Below, in pieces: positions 46,850-57,820 of a DNA stretch of 64,000 nucleotides. The DNA is from Orientallactaga sibirica (taxonomy: Eukaryota > Chordata > Mammalia > Rodentia > Dipodidae): assembly GCA_036365145.1 (NCBI GenBank), contig JAEOAD010002670.1, forward strand, positions 1 to 64,000. The letters are read 5' to 3'. The notes under the pieces are model-generated. The model searched no databases and was not told the origin of the DNA. It saw only the letters and a list, made by a program, of their open reading frames with translations. Within the stretch, counting starts at the first letter, position 1. Each line of letters begins with the position of its first letter. The position numbers were made by a program, and so were the translations under genes.

Positions 46850-47245
46850 GAGAAGACTAGGGCATGGTTTACAGATGGTTTAGCACATTATGCAGGCACC
46901 TCCCAGAAGTGGACAACTGCAGCATTACAGCCCCTTTCTTTGACAACCTCTGAAGGACTGTGGTGAAGGGAAGTCTTCACAATGGGCAGAACTTTGGGCA
47001 GTACACATGGTTACACATTTTGCTTGGAAGGAAAAATGGCCAGATGTGCAGTTATACACTGATTCATGGGCTGTGGCCAATGGCTTGGCTGGATTGTCTG
47101 GGACTTGGAAGGATCACAATTGGAAAATTGGTGAGAAAGACATTTGGGGAAGGTGTATGTGGATAGAGCTCTCTGAACGGGCAAAGGCTATACTTGTGTC
47201 CCATGTTAATGATCATCAAAAGGTGACCTCAGCAGAAGATTAATT
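46850..47245 (+). pseudogene. ERV-L RNase H remnant
   Basis: Fragments in two frames show an early block reading WFTDG (near 46866), then SQWAELWAVHMVTHF with the conserved Glu, YTDSWAVANGLAGLSG with the catalytic Asp, and VSHVNDHQ near the end, matching the H-x-x-x-H(Q) block of retroviral RNase H. The last part is open at 47007-47243 and stops at GAAGAT-TAA. RNase H removes the RNA strand during reverse transcription. Frameshifts near 46880-46980 separate the first motif from the rest. Confidence 0.83.
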
Positions 47246-48010
47246 TAATAATCAAGTAGATAAGCTGACACAGTCTGTGGATAGTGATCAACCTCTTTCC
47301 TCAGCCATCCCTGTCATTCATTGCCCAATGGGCCCATGAACAAAGTGATCATGGTGGCAGGGATGCAGGTTATGCATGGGTCCAACAATATGGACTTCCA
47401 CTACCTAAGGCTGTCCTGGCTACGGCTGCTGCTGAGTGCCAAATCTGCCAGGAGCAGAGACCAACTCTGAGCTCCCAATGTGGTAGCATTCCTTGGGGTG
47501 ACCAGCCAGCAACTTGGTGGCAAGTTGACTACATTGGACCTCTTCCATCATGGAAAGGGTAGTGTTTTGTCCTTACTGGAATAGACACTTATTCTGGGTA
47601 TATATATTCTGGCATTTGCTTTTCCTGCACATAATGATTCTGCCCAAACTACCATCTGTGGGCTTACAGAATACCTTATCCACCATCATGGTATTCCACA
47701 CAGCATTGTTTCTGACCAAGGAACTCACTTCACAGCCTAGAAAGTATGATAGTGGGCTCATGATCATGGAATTCACTGGTCTTACTATGTGCCCCACCAC
47801 CCTGAAGCAGCTGGCTCGATAGAGCAGTGGAATGGCCTTTTAAAGAAACAGCTACTGCACCAACTAGGTGGCAATAGCTTGGAGGGCTGGGGGACTGTCC
47901 TCCAGCAGGCTGTATATGCTCTGAATCAGTGTCCTGTATATGGTGCTATTTATCCTATAGCACGGATTCACAGATCCAGGAATAAATGTTTGGAAATGGT
48001 AATGGTACCA
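47246..48010 (+). pseudogene. ERV-L integrase remnant
   Basis: The N-terminal zinc-binding region is readable: AQWAHEQSDHGGRDAGYAWV (His pair), then AECQICQEQ (Cys pair). The catalytic core starts with WWQVDYIGPLPSWKG, holding the first Asp, and is cut by a TAG at 47560-47562. Further core pieces in other frames are VLTGIDTYSGYIY and VSDQGTHFT (second Asp). The region of the catalytic Glu lies in SIEQWNGLLKKQL at about 47815-47855, in a frame open to 48037. Integrase joins viral DNA to the host genome. Several stops and frameshifts between 47560 and 47815 make this copy dead. Confidence 0.87.
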
Positions 48011-48356
48011 CTTACCATCACCCAAGTGATCCATTAGCCAAATTTTTGCTTCCTGTTCCCACAACATTATGCTCTGCTGGCCTAGAGGTATTGGTTCCGG
48101 AGGAGGGAGTGCTTTTTCCAGGAGGCACAAAGAACATTCCATTTAACTGGAAGTTAAGACTTCCCCATGGCCACTTTGGGATCTCGATGACCTTGAGTGA
48201 ACAGGCCAAGAAAGGAGTTACAATGTTAGCAGGGGTAATTGATCCAGACTACCAGGGGGAAATTGGACTGCTCCTCCACAATGGAGGTAAGGAAGCGTAT
48301 GTCTGGAGTGCAGGAGATCCTTTAGGGCATCTCTTGGTGTTACCACGCCCTGTAAT

Positions 48357-48368
48357 AAAAGTCAATGG
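48357..48368. repeat. 12-bp target-site duplication of B2-headed SINE, left copy
   Basis: AAAAGTCAATGG immediately before the SINE head, repeated exactly at 48606-48617 after its A-run. The sequence belongs to the dUTPase gene (codons for KVNG), so one copy is original and the other new. Confidence 0.93.
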
Positions 48369-48605
48369 GGGGCTGGAGAGATGGCTTAGTGGTTAAGGTG
48401 CCTGCCTGCTAAGCTTAAGAACTCCAGTTCCAATCTCCAGGTCCCACGTTTAGCCAGATGCAAAGTGACGCAAGGGTGCAATACCACACTTGCCCACAAG
48501 GGGGCGCACGCATCTGGATTTCGCTCACAGCAGCTGAGAGACTGCTGGTGCGCCCATTCTCTGTCTCCCTTTCCCTCTCCTCTCCTCTCTCTGTCTCTCT
48601 CCAAA
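48369..48605 (+). mobile_element. B2-headed SINE inserted in ERV-L dUTPase
   Basis: A full element of about 237 bp with the head GGGGCTGGAGAGATGGC, an A box TGGCTTAGTGG at 48382-48392, a B box-like AGTTCCAATCTC at about 48426-48437, a body with CACAAGGGGGCGCACGC, a CT-rich stretch and a short A-run. It is the same family as 31200-31436 but with a CT-rich rather than AAAT-rich end. The exact 12-bp target duplication shows L1-driven insertion after the provirus had integrated. Confidence 0.92.
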
Positions 48606-48836
48606 AAAAGTCAATGGACAACTGCAACAACCTAATCAAGGCAGTGAGATAAATGGCCCAGATCCTTCAGGAATGAAGGTATGGGTCACCCCTCCAGGTA
48701 AAGAACCAAGACCTGCTGAGGTGCATGCTGAAGGCGGAGGAAATACAGAATGGGTAGTAGAAGAAGACAGTTACAAATACCAGCTAAGGCCACGTGACCA
48801 GTTACAAAAATGTGGACTGTTATTGTCATGAGTGTT

Positions 48837-49121
48837 TCTGTCTTATTTTGTTAAGAGTGTTTGTACATATCTACACCAATATTAAGATGCTTTTGTTCTT
48901 CCTCTATTTCTCTATCAGGTAATTAATACTGATTAAGATCATATTGGTAGTTAACCACTGTTGAATTTGTATTTGACTTATTATATTAGAGACTAAGCAT
49001 TCCTCAAGGAACCTTGCTTTGTGCTGGGGGAGAAGATTGTGCATTTCTGGTTGTATGAGGGATAGTTATATTATGTTAGGCAGAATTACGACCTTGTTAC
49101 TATCTTCATTTGGAAATTAAG
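48837..49121 (+). other. ERV-L 3' non-coding region (truncated)
   Basis: AT-rich non-coding sequence after the dUTPase tail, collinear with the minus-strand counterpart at 8900-9246. It ends at GGAAATTAA (about 49112-49120), where the other copy would continue to the polypurine tract and LTR start; that part is deleted here. Confidence 0.7.
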
Positions 49122-49464
49122 AGGCTCTCTGTCTCCCACCTGGCTGCCGGTGCTGCTTGCTCCTTGTCACTGGGTGCTTGGTGTTTTCCTCTTGGTCCTT
49201 GCTGCTTGGTGTTGCTGCTCTCCAGTGTGGACTGAAGACCAGGGTGGACTGAAGAACAGCGTCTCTCCAGGAAGCCTCCAGGTCGTCAGTGTCAGATTGG
49301 GACTGCTGAGGCCTCCAGCCTCATGGCCTGAGCAGCTACCGGGATGCTTGACTCTCGGACCTACAACCTGCTATTGCTGGACTGTGTAAGCTAATCCAAT
49401 AAATTCCCTTTTAATACAATTCATTCTATCCATTCTGTTCCTCTAGAGAACCCTGACTAATACA
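49122..49464 (+). repeat. ERV-L 3' LTR, 5'-truncated
   Basis: The last ~343 bp of the LTR, starting at about AGGCTCTCTGTCTCCCACC, which aligns with 41203 onward of the 5' LTR. It keeps AATAAA (49398-49403) and the AATACA end but lacks the first ~200 bp with the TATA-like box. The deletion also removed the polypurine tract. Confidence 0.88.
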
Positions 49465-52400
49465 CCTAAGGAATATATGATCCCGCTGTTCAACGCAGGT
49501 GTTTACCATTTTCTAAGGAATGGATGATCCGTCTGTGCAATCCAGGAGTTGATCTTTTCCTATGGAATAAATGAACCCTCTGTTCAATGCAGGTGTTCAC
49601 CATTATCTAAGGAATGGATGATCCCTCTGTGCAGTTCAGGTGTTTACATTTACCAAAGGAATGGATGATCCCTCTGTGCAATGCAGGAGTTTACCTTTAC
49701 CTAAGGAACAGGATGATCACTCTGGGCAATGCAGGTGTTTACCATTACATAGGAAATGGATGATCCCTCTGTGCAATCCAGGTGTTTACATTTACCTAAG
49801 AAATGGATGATCCCTCTGGTCAATGCAGGTGTTGAACTTTAACTAAGGAATAGATGATACATCTGCTTAATGCAGGTGTTTACTATTATCTCAGGAATGG
49901 ATGATCCCTCTGTGCAATGCAGGGGTTGATCTTTACCTAAGGAATAAATGAGCCCTTTGTTCCATGCAGGTGTTTACTGTTACCTAAGGAATGGATGATC
50001 CCTCTGTGCAATGCAGGTGTTTACCTTTACCTATGGAATGGGACGATCCCTCTGTGCAATGCAGGTGTTGATCATTACCTAAGGAATGGGATGATGCCTC
50101 TTTTCAATGCAGGTGTTTACCTTTACCTAAGTAATGGGATGATGCCCCTGTGCATTGCACGTGTTGAACTTTACCTAAGGAATAGATGATGTCTCTGTTC
50201 AATGAAGGTTTTGACCTTTATCTAAAGAATGGATGATCCCTCTGTTCAATGCAGGTGTTTAGCTTTACCTAAGGAATGGATGATCACTATGTGCAACGGA
50301 TGTGTTAAGCTTTACCTAAGGAAGGGGATGATCCCTCTGTGCTATGCAGGTGTTTACCTTTACCTTAGGAATGGTACGATTTCTGGGTGCAATGCAGGTG
50401 TTGATTTTTACCTAAGGAATATATGGTCCCGCTGTTCAATGCAGGTGTTTACCATTTTCTAAGGAATGGATGATCCCTCTGTACAATACAGGTGTTTTAT
50501 CTTTACCTGCAGAATAAATGAGCCCTCTGTTCAATGCAGGTGTTCACTTTTATCTAAGGAATGGTGATACCTCTGTTCAGTTCAGGAGTTTACCTTTAAC
50601 GAAGGAATGGATGATCCCTCTGTGCAATGCAGGAGTTTACCTATACCTAACGAATAAGATGATCCCTCTGGGCAATGCAGGTGTTTACCGTTATCTCAAG
50701 AATGGAAGATCCATCTGTTCAATGCAGGTGTTTAGCTTTACATAAGGAGAGGATAATCCCTCTGTGCAATGCAGGTGTTTACATTTACCTAAGGAATTGA
50801 TGATCCGTCTTTGCAATGGAGGTGTTGATCTTTACATATGGAATAGATGATCCCTCTTTTTAATGCAAGTATTTACCTTTATCTAAGGAATGGATGATCC
50901 CTCTGTTCAATGCAGGTGTTTACCATTACATAAGGAATGGATGAGCCCTCTGTTCAATGCAGGTGTTGACCTTACCTAAGGAAGGGGATGATCCCTCTGT
51001 GCAATGCAGGTGCATGTGCTTACCTAAGGAATGGATGATCCCTATGTGTAAGGCAGGTGTTTAGCTTTACCTATTGAATGTATTACCCCTTTTTGCAATG
51101 CAGGTGTTTACCTTTACCTAAGGAATGGGAAGATCCCTCTGTACAATTCATGTGCTGAACTTTAACTAAGGAATAGATGATCCCTCTGATCAAAGCAGGT
51201 GTTTACCATTTCTAAGGAATAAATGAGCCCTCTCTTCAATGCAAGGGTTTACCGTTATCTAAGGAATGGATGGTCCCTCTGTTCTATGCAGGTGTTTACA
51301 GTTACCTAAGGAAAGGATGATCCCTCTGTGCAATTCAGGTGTTTACCTTTACCAAAGGAACAGGATGATCCCTCTGTACAATGCAGGTGTTTACCTTTAC
51401 CTAAGGAATGGATGATCCCTCTGTGCAATGCAGGTGTTGATCTTTACCTAAGGAATATATGATCCCACTGTTCAATGCAGGTGTTTACAGTTACCTAAGG
51501 AATGGATGATCCCTCTGTGCTATGCAAGTGTTTACCTTTACCTAAGGAATTGATTATCCCTCTGTGCAATGCAGGTGTTTACCTTTACCTAATGAATGGC
51601 ATGATCTGTCTGTGCAATGCAGGTGTTGAACTTTACCTAAGGAATAGATGATGTCTCTGCTCAATGCAGGTTTTTACCTTTACCTATGGAATGGGATGAT
51701 GCTACTGTGCATTTCACGTGTTGATCTTTACCTAAGGAATAGATGATGCCTCTTTTCAATGCAGGTGTTGTCCGTTATCTAAAGAATGGATGATCCCTCT
51801 GTGCAATGCAGGTGTTGAACTTTACCTAAGGAATATATCATCCCGCTGTTCAATGAATGTCTTTACTGTTTTCTAAGGAATGGGTGATCCCTCTGTGCAA
51901 TCCAGGTGTTGATCTTTCTTACAGAATAAATGAGCCCTCTGTTCAATGCAGGTGTTCACTGTTATCTAAGGAATGGACGATCCTTCTGTGCAGTTCAGGA
52001 TTCTTACCTTTACCGAAGGAATGGATGATCCTTCTGTGAAATGCAGGAGTTTACATTTACCTAAGGAATAGGATGATCACTCTGGGCAATGCAGGTGTTT
52101 ACCTTTACCTACGGAATGGGATGATCTGCCTGTCAATGCAGGTGTTGATCTTTACCTAAGGCATGCATGATCCCTCTGGTCAATGCAGGTGTTCACCATT
52201 ATCTCAGGAATGGAAGATCCATCTGTTCAATACAGGTGTTTACCATTATCTAAGTAATGGGTGATCCATCTCTTCAATGCAGGTGTTTACCATTACATAA
52301 GCAAAGGATGATGCCTCTGTGCAATGCAGGTGTTTACCTTTACCTAAGGAATGGGATGATCATCCTGTGCAATGCAGGTGTTGATCTTTACCTAAAGAAT

Positions 52401-55400
52401 AGATGATCCCTCTATTCAATGCAGTGGTTTACAGTTAAAAAAGGAATGGATGATCCCTCTGTGCAATGCTGGTGTTTATCTTTACCTAAGGAATGGATGA
52501 TACCTCAGTGAAATGCAGGTGATTATCTTCACCTAAGGAATGGGATGATCCCTCTGTGCAATGCAGGTGTTTACTGTTACATAAGGAATGAAAGATCACT
52601 CTGTTCAATGCAGATATTTACATTTACAAAAGGATTGGAATTTCTCTGTGTGAAATGCAGGTGTTTGCCTTTACAAAAGGAATGGGATGATCCCTTTGTG
52701 CAATGCAGGTGTTTACAGTTATCTAAGTAATGGATGATCCCTCTGGTCAATGTAGGTGTTTACAATTACCTAAGGAATGGATGATCCCCCTGTGCAATGC
52801 AGGTGTTTAACTTTACCTAAGGAATGGTTGAATCCTATGTGCATTGCAGGTGTTTACAATTACCGAAGGAATGGAAGATACTTTTGTTCAATGCCAGTGT
52901 TTACCTTTACCTAAGGAATGCATGATCCTTCTGTGCAATGCAGGTGTTGATCTTTACATAAGGAATGGCTGATCCCTGTGTGCACTGCAGGTGTTTACCA
53001 TTACCTAAGGTATGGATCACACCTCTGTGCATTGCAGGTGTTCACCTTTAACTTAGTAATGGATGATCCTTCTGTGCAATGCAGGTGTTGATCTTTACCT
53101 AAGGAATAGATGAGCCCTCTGTTCAATGCAGGTGTTTACAGTTCACAAAGGTATGGATGATCCGACTTTGACATGCAGGTGTTTACTTTTACCTAAGGAA
53201 CATATGACCCCTCTCTTCATTGCAGGTGTTTACTGATACCTAAGGAATGGATGATCCGTCTGTGCAATGCAGGAGTTTACCTTAACCTAAGGAACGGATG
53301 ATCCCTCTGTGCAATGCAGATGTTTACCATTACCTAAGTAATGGATGATCCCTCTGTGCAATGCAGGTGTTTAACTTTACCTAAGGAATGGATGATCCCT
53401 CTGTGCAATGCAGGTGTTGACCTTTACCTAAGGAATAGATGAGCCCTCTTTTCAATGCAGGTGTTTACTGACATCTAAGGAATTGATGACCCCTCTGTTC
53501 AATGAAGGTGTTTACAGTTACCTAAGGAATGGATGAGCCCTCTGTGCAATGCAGGTGTTTACCTTTGCCTAAGGATTGGTATGATCCCTATGTGCAATCT
53601 AAGTGTTGATCTTTACCTAAGGAATAGATGAGCCCTCTGTTCACTGCAGGTGTTTACCATTATCTAAAGAATGGATGATCCCTCTGTTCAATGCAGAAGT
53701 TTACAGTTGACAAAATAATGGATGATCCGACTTTGTAATGCATGTGTTTACTTTTACCTAAGGAATAGATGAGCACTCTTTTCAATGCAGGTGTTTACTT
53801 ATACCTAAGGATTGGATGATCCCTCTGTGCAATACAGGTGTTTATCTTCACATAAGGAATGGGATGATCCCTCTGTGCAATCCAGGTCCTTACTATTACT
53901 TAAGGAATGAAAGATCCCTCCGTTCAATGCAGGTGTTTACAGTTACCTAAGGAATGCATGATCCCTCTGTGCAATGCAGGTGTTTCCCTTTACCTAAGGA
54001 TTGTTATGATCCCTATGTGCAATGAAGGTGTTCATCTTTAACTAAGGAATAGATGAGCCAGCCCTCTTTTCAATGGAAGTGTTTACTGACATCTAAGGAA
54101 TGGATGACCCCTCTGTTCAAAGCAGGTGTTTACAGTTACCTAAGGAATTGATGATCCCTCTGTGCAATGCAGATGTTTACCTTTACCTAAGGAATGGATG
54201 ATCCCTCTGTTCAATGCAGGTGTTTACTGATATCTAAGGAATGGATGACCACTCTGTTCAACGCAGGTGTTTACAGGTACCTAAGCAATGGATGACCCCT
54301 CTGTTCAATGCAGGTGTTTACCTCTACCTAAGGAAAGGATGATCCCTCTGTTCAATGGAGGTGTTTAACTTTACGTAAGGGATGGATGATCCCTCTGTGC
54401 AATTCAAGTGTTGATCTTTACCTAAGGAATACATGATGCCTCTGTGCAATGTAGGGGTTTGCCATTATCTAAGGAATGGATGATCCCTGGGTTCAATACA
54501 GGTGTTTACCCTTACCTAAGGAGTGGATTATCCCTCAGTGCATTGCAGGTGTTTACCATTACCTAAGGAATGGATGATCCCTGTGGGCAATTCAGGTGTA
54601 TACCTTTAGCTAAGGAATGGGATGATCCTTCTGTGCAATGCAGGTGTTGATCTTTAACTAAGCAATAGATGATCCCTCTGTTCCTAGCAGGCATTTACTG
54701 TTATCTACGGAATGGATGATGCCTTTGTCAATGCATGTGTTTACAGTTGCCTAAGGAATGGATGATCCCACTGTGTAAGGCAGGTGTTTTTCTTTACCTA
54801 AGGAATGCATGAACCCTATGTGCAATGCAGGTGTTTACATTTACCTAAGGAATGGGATGATCCCTCTGCACAATGCAGGTGTTTACCTTTACCTATGGAA
54901 TGGCATGATGATTCCGTGCAATGCAGGTGTTGATCTTTACCTAAGGAATAGATGATCCCTTTGTTTGATGCTGGTGTTTATCGTTATCTCAGGAATGGAC
55001 GATCCGTCTGTGCAATGCAGGTGTAGATCTTTACCTAAGGAATAAATGAGCATTCTGTTCAATGCAGGTGTTTACCGTTATCTAAGGAATGATTGATCCC
55101 TCTTTTCAATACAGGTGTTTACCATTATGTAAGGAATGGGTGATCCCTTTATTCAGTGCAGGTGTTTACCATTACATAAGGGATGGATGATCCCTCTGTG
55201 CAATCCACGTGTTTACATTTACCTAAGCAATGGATGATAGCTCTTGTTAATGCAGGTGTTTACCTTCACCTAAGGAATGGGATGATCGCTCTGTGCAATG
55301 CACGTGTTGATCTTTACCTAAGGAATAGATGTTCCCTCTCTTCAATACAGGTGTTTACCGTTATGTCAGGAATGGAAGATCCATCTGTTCAATGCAGGTG

Positions 55401-55439
55401 TTTACCATTATCTAAGGAATGGGTGATCCCTCTATTCAA

Positions 55440-57820
55440 TGCAGGAGTTTACCATTACATAAGGAATGGAAAATCCCTCTGTGCAATGCAAGTGTTTACA
55501 TTTACCGAAGTAATGGATGATCCCTCTGCCCAATGCATGTGTTTACCTTTAGTTAAGGAACGGATGATCCCTCTGTGAAATGGAGGTGTTGATCTTTACA
55601 TAAGGAATAGATGATCCCTCTGTTCAATGCTGGTGTTTACCGTTGTGTCAGGAATGGATGATCCCTCTGTTCAATGCAGGTGTTTACAGTTACCTATGGA
55701 ATGGATGATCCCTCTGTGCATTGCAGGTGTTTAGTATTACCTAAGGAATGGAAGATATCAATGTTCAATGCTGGTTTTTACCTTTACCTAAGGAATGGAT
55801 GATCCTTCAGTGCAATGCAGGTGTTGACGTTTACATAAGGAATGGCTGATCCCTGTGCGCAATGCAGGTGTTTACCTTAACCTAAGGAGTGGACCATACC
55901 TCTGTGCAATGCAGGTGTTTCTTTACCTAAGTAATAGATGATCCCTCTGTGCAATGCAGGTGTTGATCTTTACCTAAGGAATAGATGATGCCTCTGTTCA
56001 ATGCAGGTGTTTAACGTATTCTTAGGAATGGATGATCCCTCTGTTCAATGCAGGTGTTTACAGTTACCTAAGGAATGGATGATCCCTCTGTTCAATGCAG
56101 GTGTTTCCCATTATCTAAGAAATGGACGATCCCTCTGTGCAATGCAGGTGTTGACATTTACCTATGGAATATGTGATCCCTCTGTCCAATGAAGGTGTGT
56201 ACCTTTACCTAAGGATTGGATGATCCCTCTTCAATGCAGGTGTTTACCTTTACCTAAGGAATGGGATGATTCCTCTCTTTATTGTAGGTGTTTACTATTA
56301 CCAAAGGAATGGAAGATGGCTATGTTCAATGCTGGTGTTTACCTTTACCTAAAGAATGGATGATCCCTCTGTTCAATGCACGTGTTTACAGTTACCTAAG
56401 GAATGGATGATCCCTCTGTTCAATGCAGGTGTTTACCGGTACAAAAGGAATGGATGTTCTCTGTGTGCAAGGTAGGTGTTTACATTTACATAAGGAATGG
56501 ATGATCCCTCTGGGCCAGGCAGGTGTTGACCTTTACCTAAGGAGTGGATGATACCTCTGTGCATTGCAGGTGTTTAGTATTACCTAAGGAATTGAAGATA
56601 TCTATGTTCAATGCTGGTGTTTGCCTTTACCTAAGGAATGGATGATCCTTCTGTGCAAAGCAGGTGTTGACCTTTACATAAGGAATGGCTGATCCCTGTG
56701 TGCAATACAAGTGTTTACCAGTACCTAAGGAAGGGATCATACCTCTGTGCAATGCAGGTGTTTCCCTTTACCTAAGTAATACATGATCACTCTGTGCAAT
56801 GCAGGTGTTGATCTTTACCTAAGGAATAGGTGATGCCTCTGTTCAGTGCAGGTGTTTAACTTTATCTTAGGAATGGATGATCCCTCTGTTCAGTGCAGGT
56901 GTTTACAGTTACTTAAGAAATGGAGGATCGCTCTGTTCAATGCAGGTGTTTTCCGTTATCTAAGAAATGGATGATCCCTCTGTGCAATGCAGGTGTTGAC
57001 ATTTACATATGGAATATGTGATCCCTCTGTGCAATGAAGGTGTTTACCTTTACCTAAGGATTGGATGATCCGTCTGTTCAATGCAGGTGTTTACCTTTAC
57101 CTAAGGAATGGGATGATCCCTCTGTTTATTGTAGGTGTTTACTATTACCAAACGAATGGAAGATGGCTATGTTCAATGCTGGTGTTTACCTTTACCTAAG
57201 GAATGGATGATCCCTCTGTTCAATGCAGGTGTTTACAGGTACCTAAAGAATGGATGATCCCTCTGTGAGATCCAGGTTTGTATCTTTACCCAAAGAATGG
57301 ATGATCCCTCTGTTCAATGCACATGTTAACCGTAATTTAAGGAATGGATCATCCCTCTGTTCAATGCAGGCATTTACCATTACCTAAGGAATGGGTGATC
57401 CCTGTGTTCAATGCAGGTGTTTACAGTTACCTAAAGAATGGATGATCCCTCTGTGCAATCCAGGTTTGTATCTTTACCCAAAGAATGGATGATCCCTGTG
57501 TTCAATGCACGTGTTTACCGTAATCTAAGGAATGGATCAACCCTCTGTTCAATGCAGGCATTTATCATTACCTAAGGAATGGGTGATCCCTCTGTTCAAT
57601 GCAGGAGTTTACCATTACATAAGGAATGGATCATCCCTCTGTGAAATGAAAGTGTTTACATTTACCGAAGTAATGGATGATCCCTCTGCCCAATGCATGT
57701 GTTTACCTTTAGTTAAGGAACGGATGATCCCTCTGTGAAATGGAGGTGTCGATCTTTACATAAGAAATATATGATCCCTCTGTTCAATGCTGGTGTTTAC
57801 CGTTATCTCAGGAATGGATG
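55440..57820 (+). repeat. Nested satellite block duplications (846 bp and 2.16 kb shifts)
   Basis: Rare variants recur in order. The unit with GTTTAGTATTACC followed by AAGATATC(A/T)ATG appears near 55729 and again near 56571, a shift of about 846 bp (18 units) that holds over roughly 55710-56400 and 56556-57240. A separate run with CTGCCCAATGCATGTG appears at about 55526 and 57686, a shift of 2160 bp (about 46 units). Confidence 0.8.
57240..57615 (+). repeat. Four-unit (188-bp) tandem duplication
   Basis: A block of four variant units is repeated side by side. CCAGGTTTGTATCTTTACCC begins at 57272 and at 57460, a shift of exactly 188 bp (4 x 47), and the three following unusual units (CCGTAATCTAAGG-type, GGATCATCC/GGATCAACC, GCAGGCATTTA) also recur in order. 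The copies differ at only a few bases, so this is one of the youngest expansions visible. Confidence 0.9.

Larger units (their letters stand above)
47986..48836 (+). pseudogene. ERV-L dUTPase domain and C-terminal tail, split by SINE
   Basis: A dUTPase domain following integrase, shifted out of its frame near 48000. Motifs in order are SAGLEVLVPEE (motif 1), LSEQAKKG (divergent motif 2), GVIDPDYQGEIG (motif 3, Asp kept) and GDPLGHLLVLP (motif 4). The frame is open from 47986 to 48396 but runs into the SINE at 48369. The tail resumes after it (MKVWVTPPGKEPRPAEV at about 48674-48724), ending with a TGA at about 48828-48830. dUTPase limits uracil in DNA; its place after integrase is diagnostic of ERV-L. 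The intact counterpart frame is on the minus strand at 9247-10017. Confidence 0.88.
41000..49464 (+). mobile_element. ERV-L provirus, near-complete but decayed
   Basis: A class III endogenous retrovirus with the order 5' LTR, tRNA-Leu-type primer-binding site, gag, protease, RT, RNase H, integrase, dUTPase, 3' non-coding region and truncated 3' LTR; no env. It is flanked by CCTAA duplications in the satellite. All coding parts are broken by stops, frameshifts and insertions: a B1 at about 42501-42656, a SINE plus L1-like block at 44119-45723, and a B2-headed SINE at 48369-48605. It belongs to the same family as 8371-10413 but is more diverged and lacks that copy's doubled 14-bp LTR motif. It cannot be autonomous. 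Confidence 0.93.

Noticed and set aside
48386..48652. ORFs on both strands over the SINE in dUTPase
   Set aside because: They fall on the SINE body and its CT-rich end and have no relation to the retroviral frame.
41000..49464. Envelope gene in the provirus
   Set aside because: Only ~285 bp of non-coding sequence lie between dUTPase and the LTR, and nothing there resembles env; ERV-L elements are env-less.
55183..55578. 131-codon ORF as a possible secreted or Cys-rich gene
   Set aside because: It consists wholly of 47-bp units; the length comes from a few units lacking the usual TAA.
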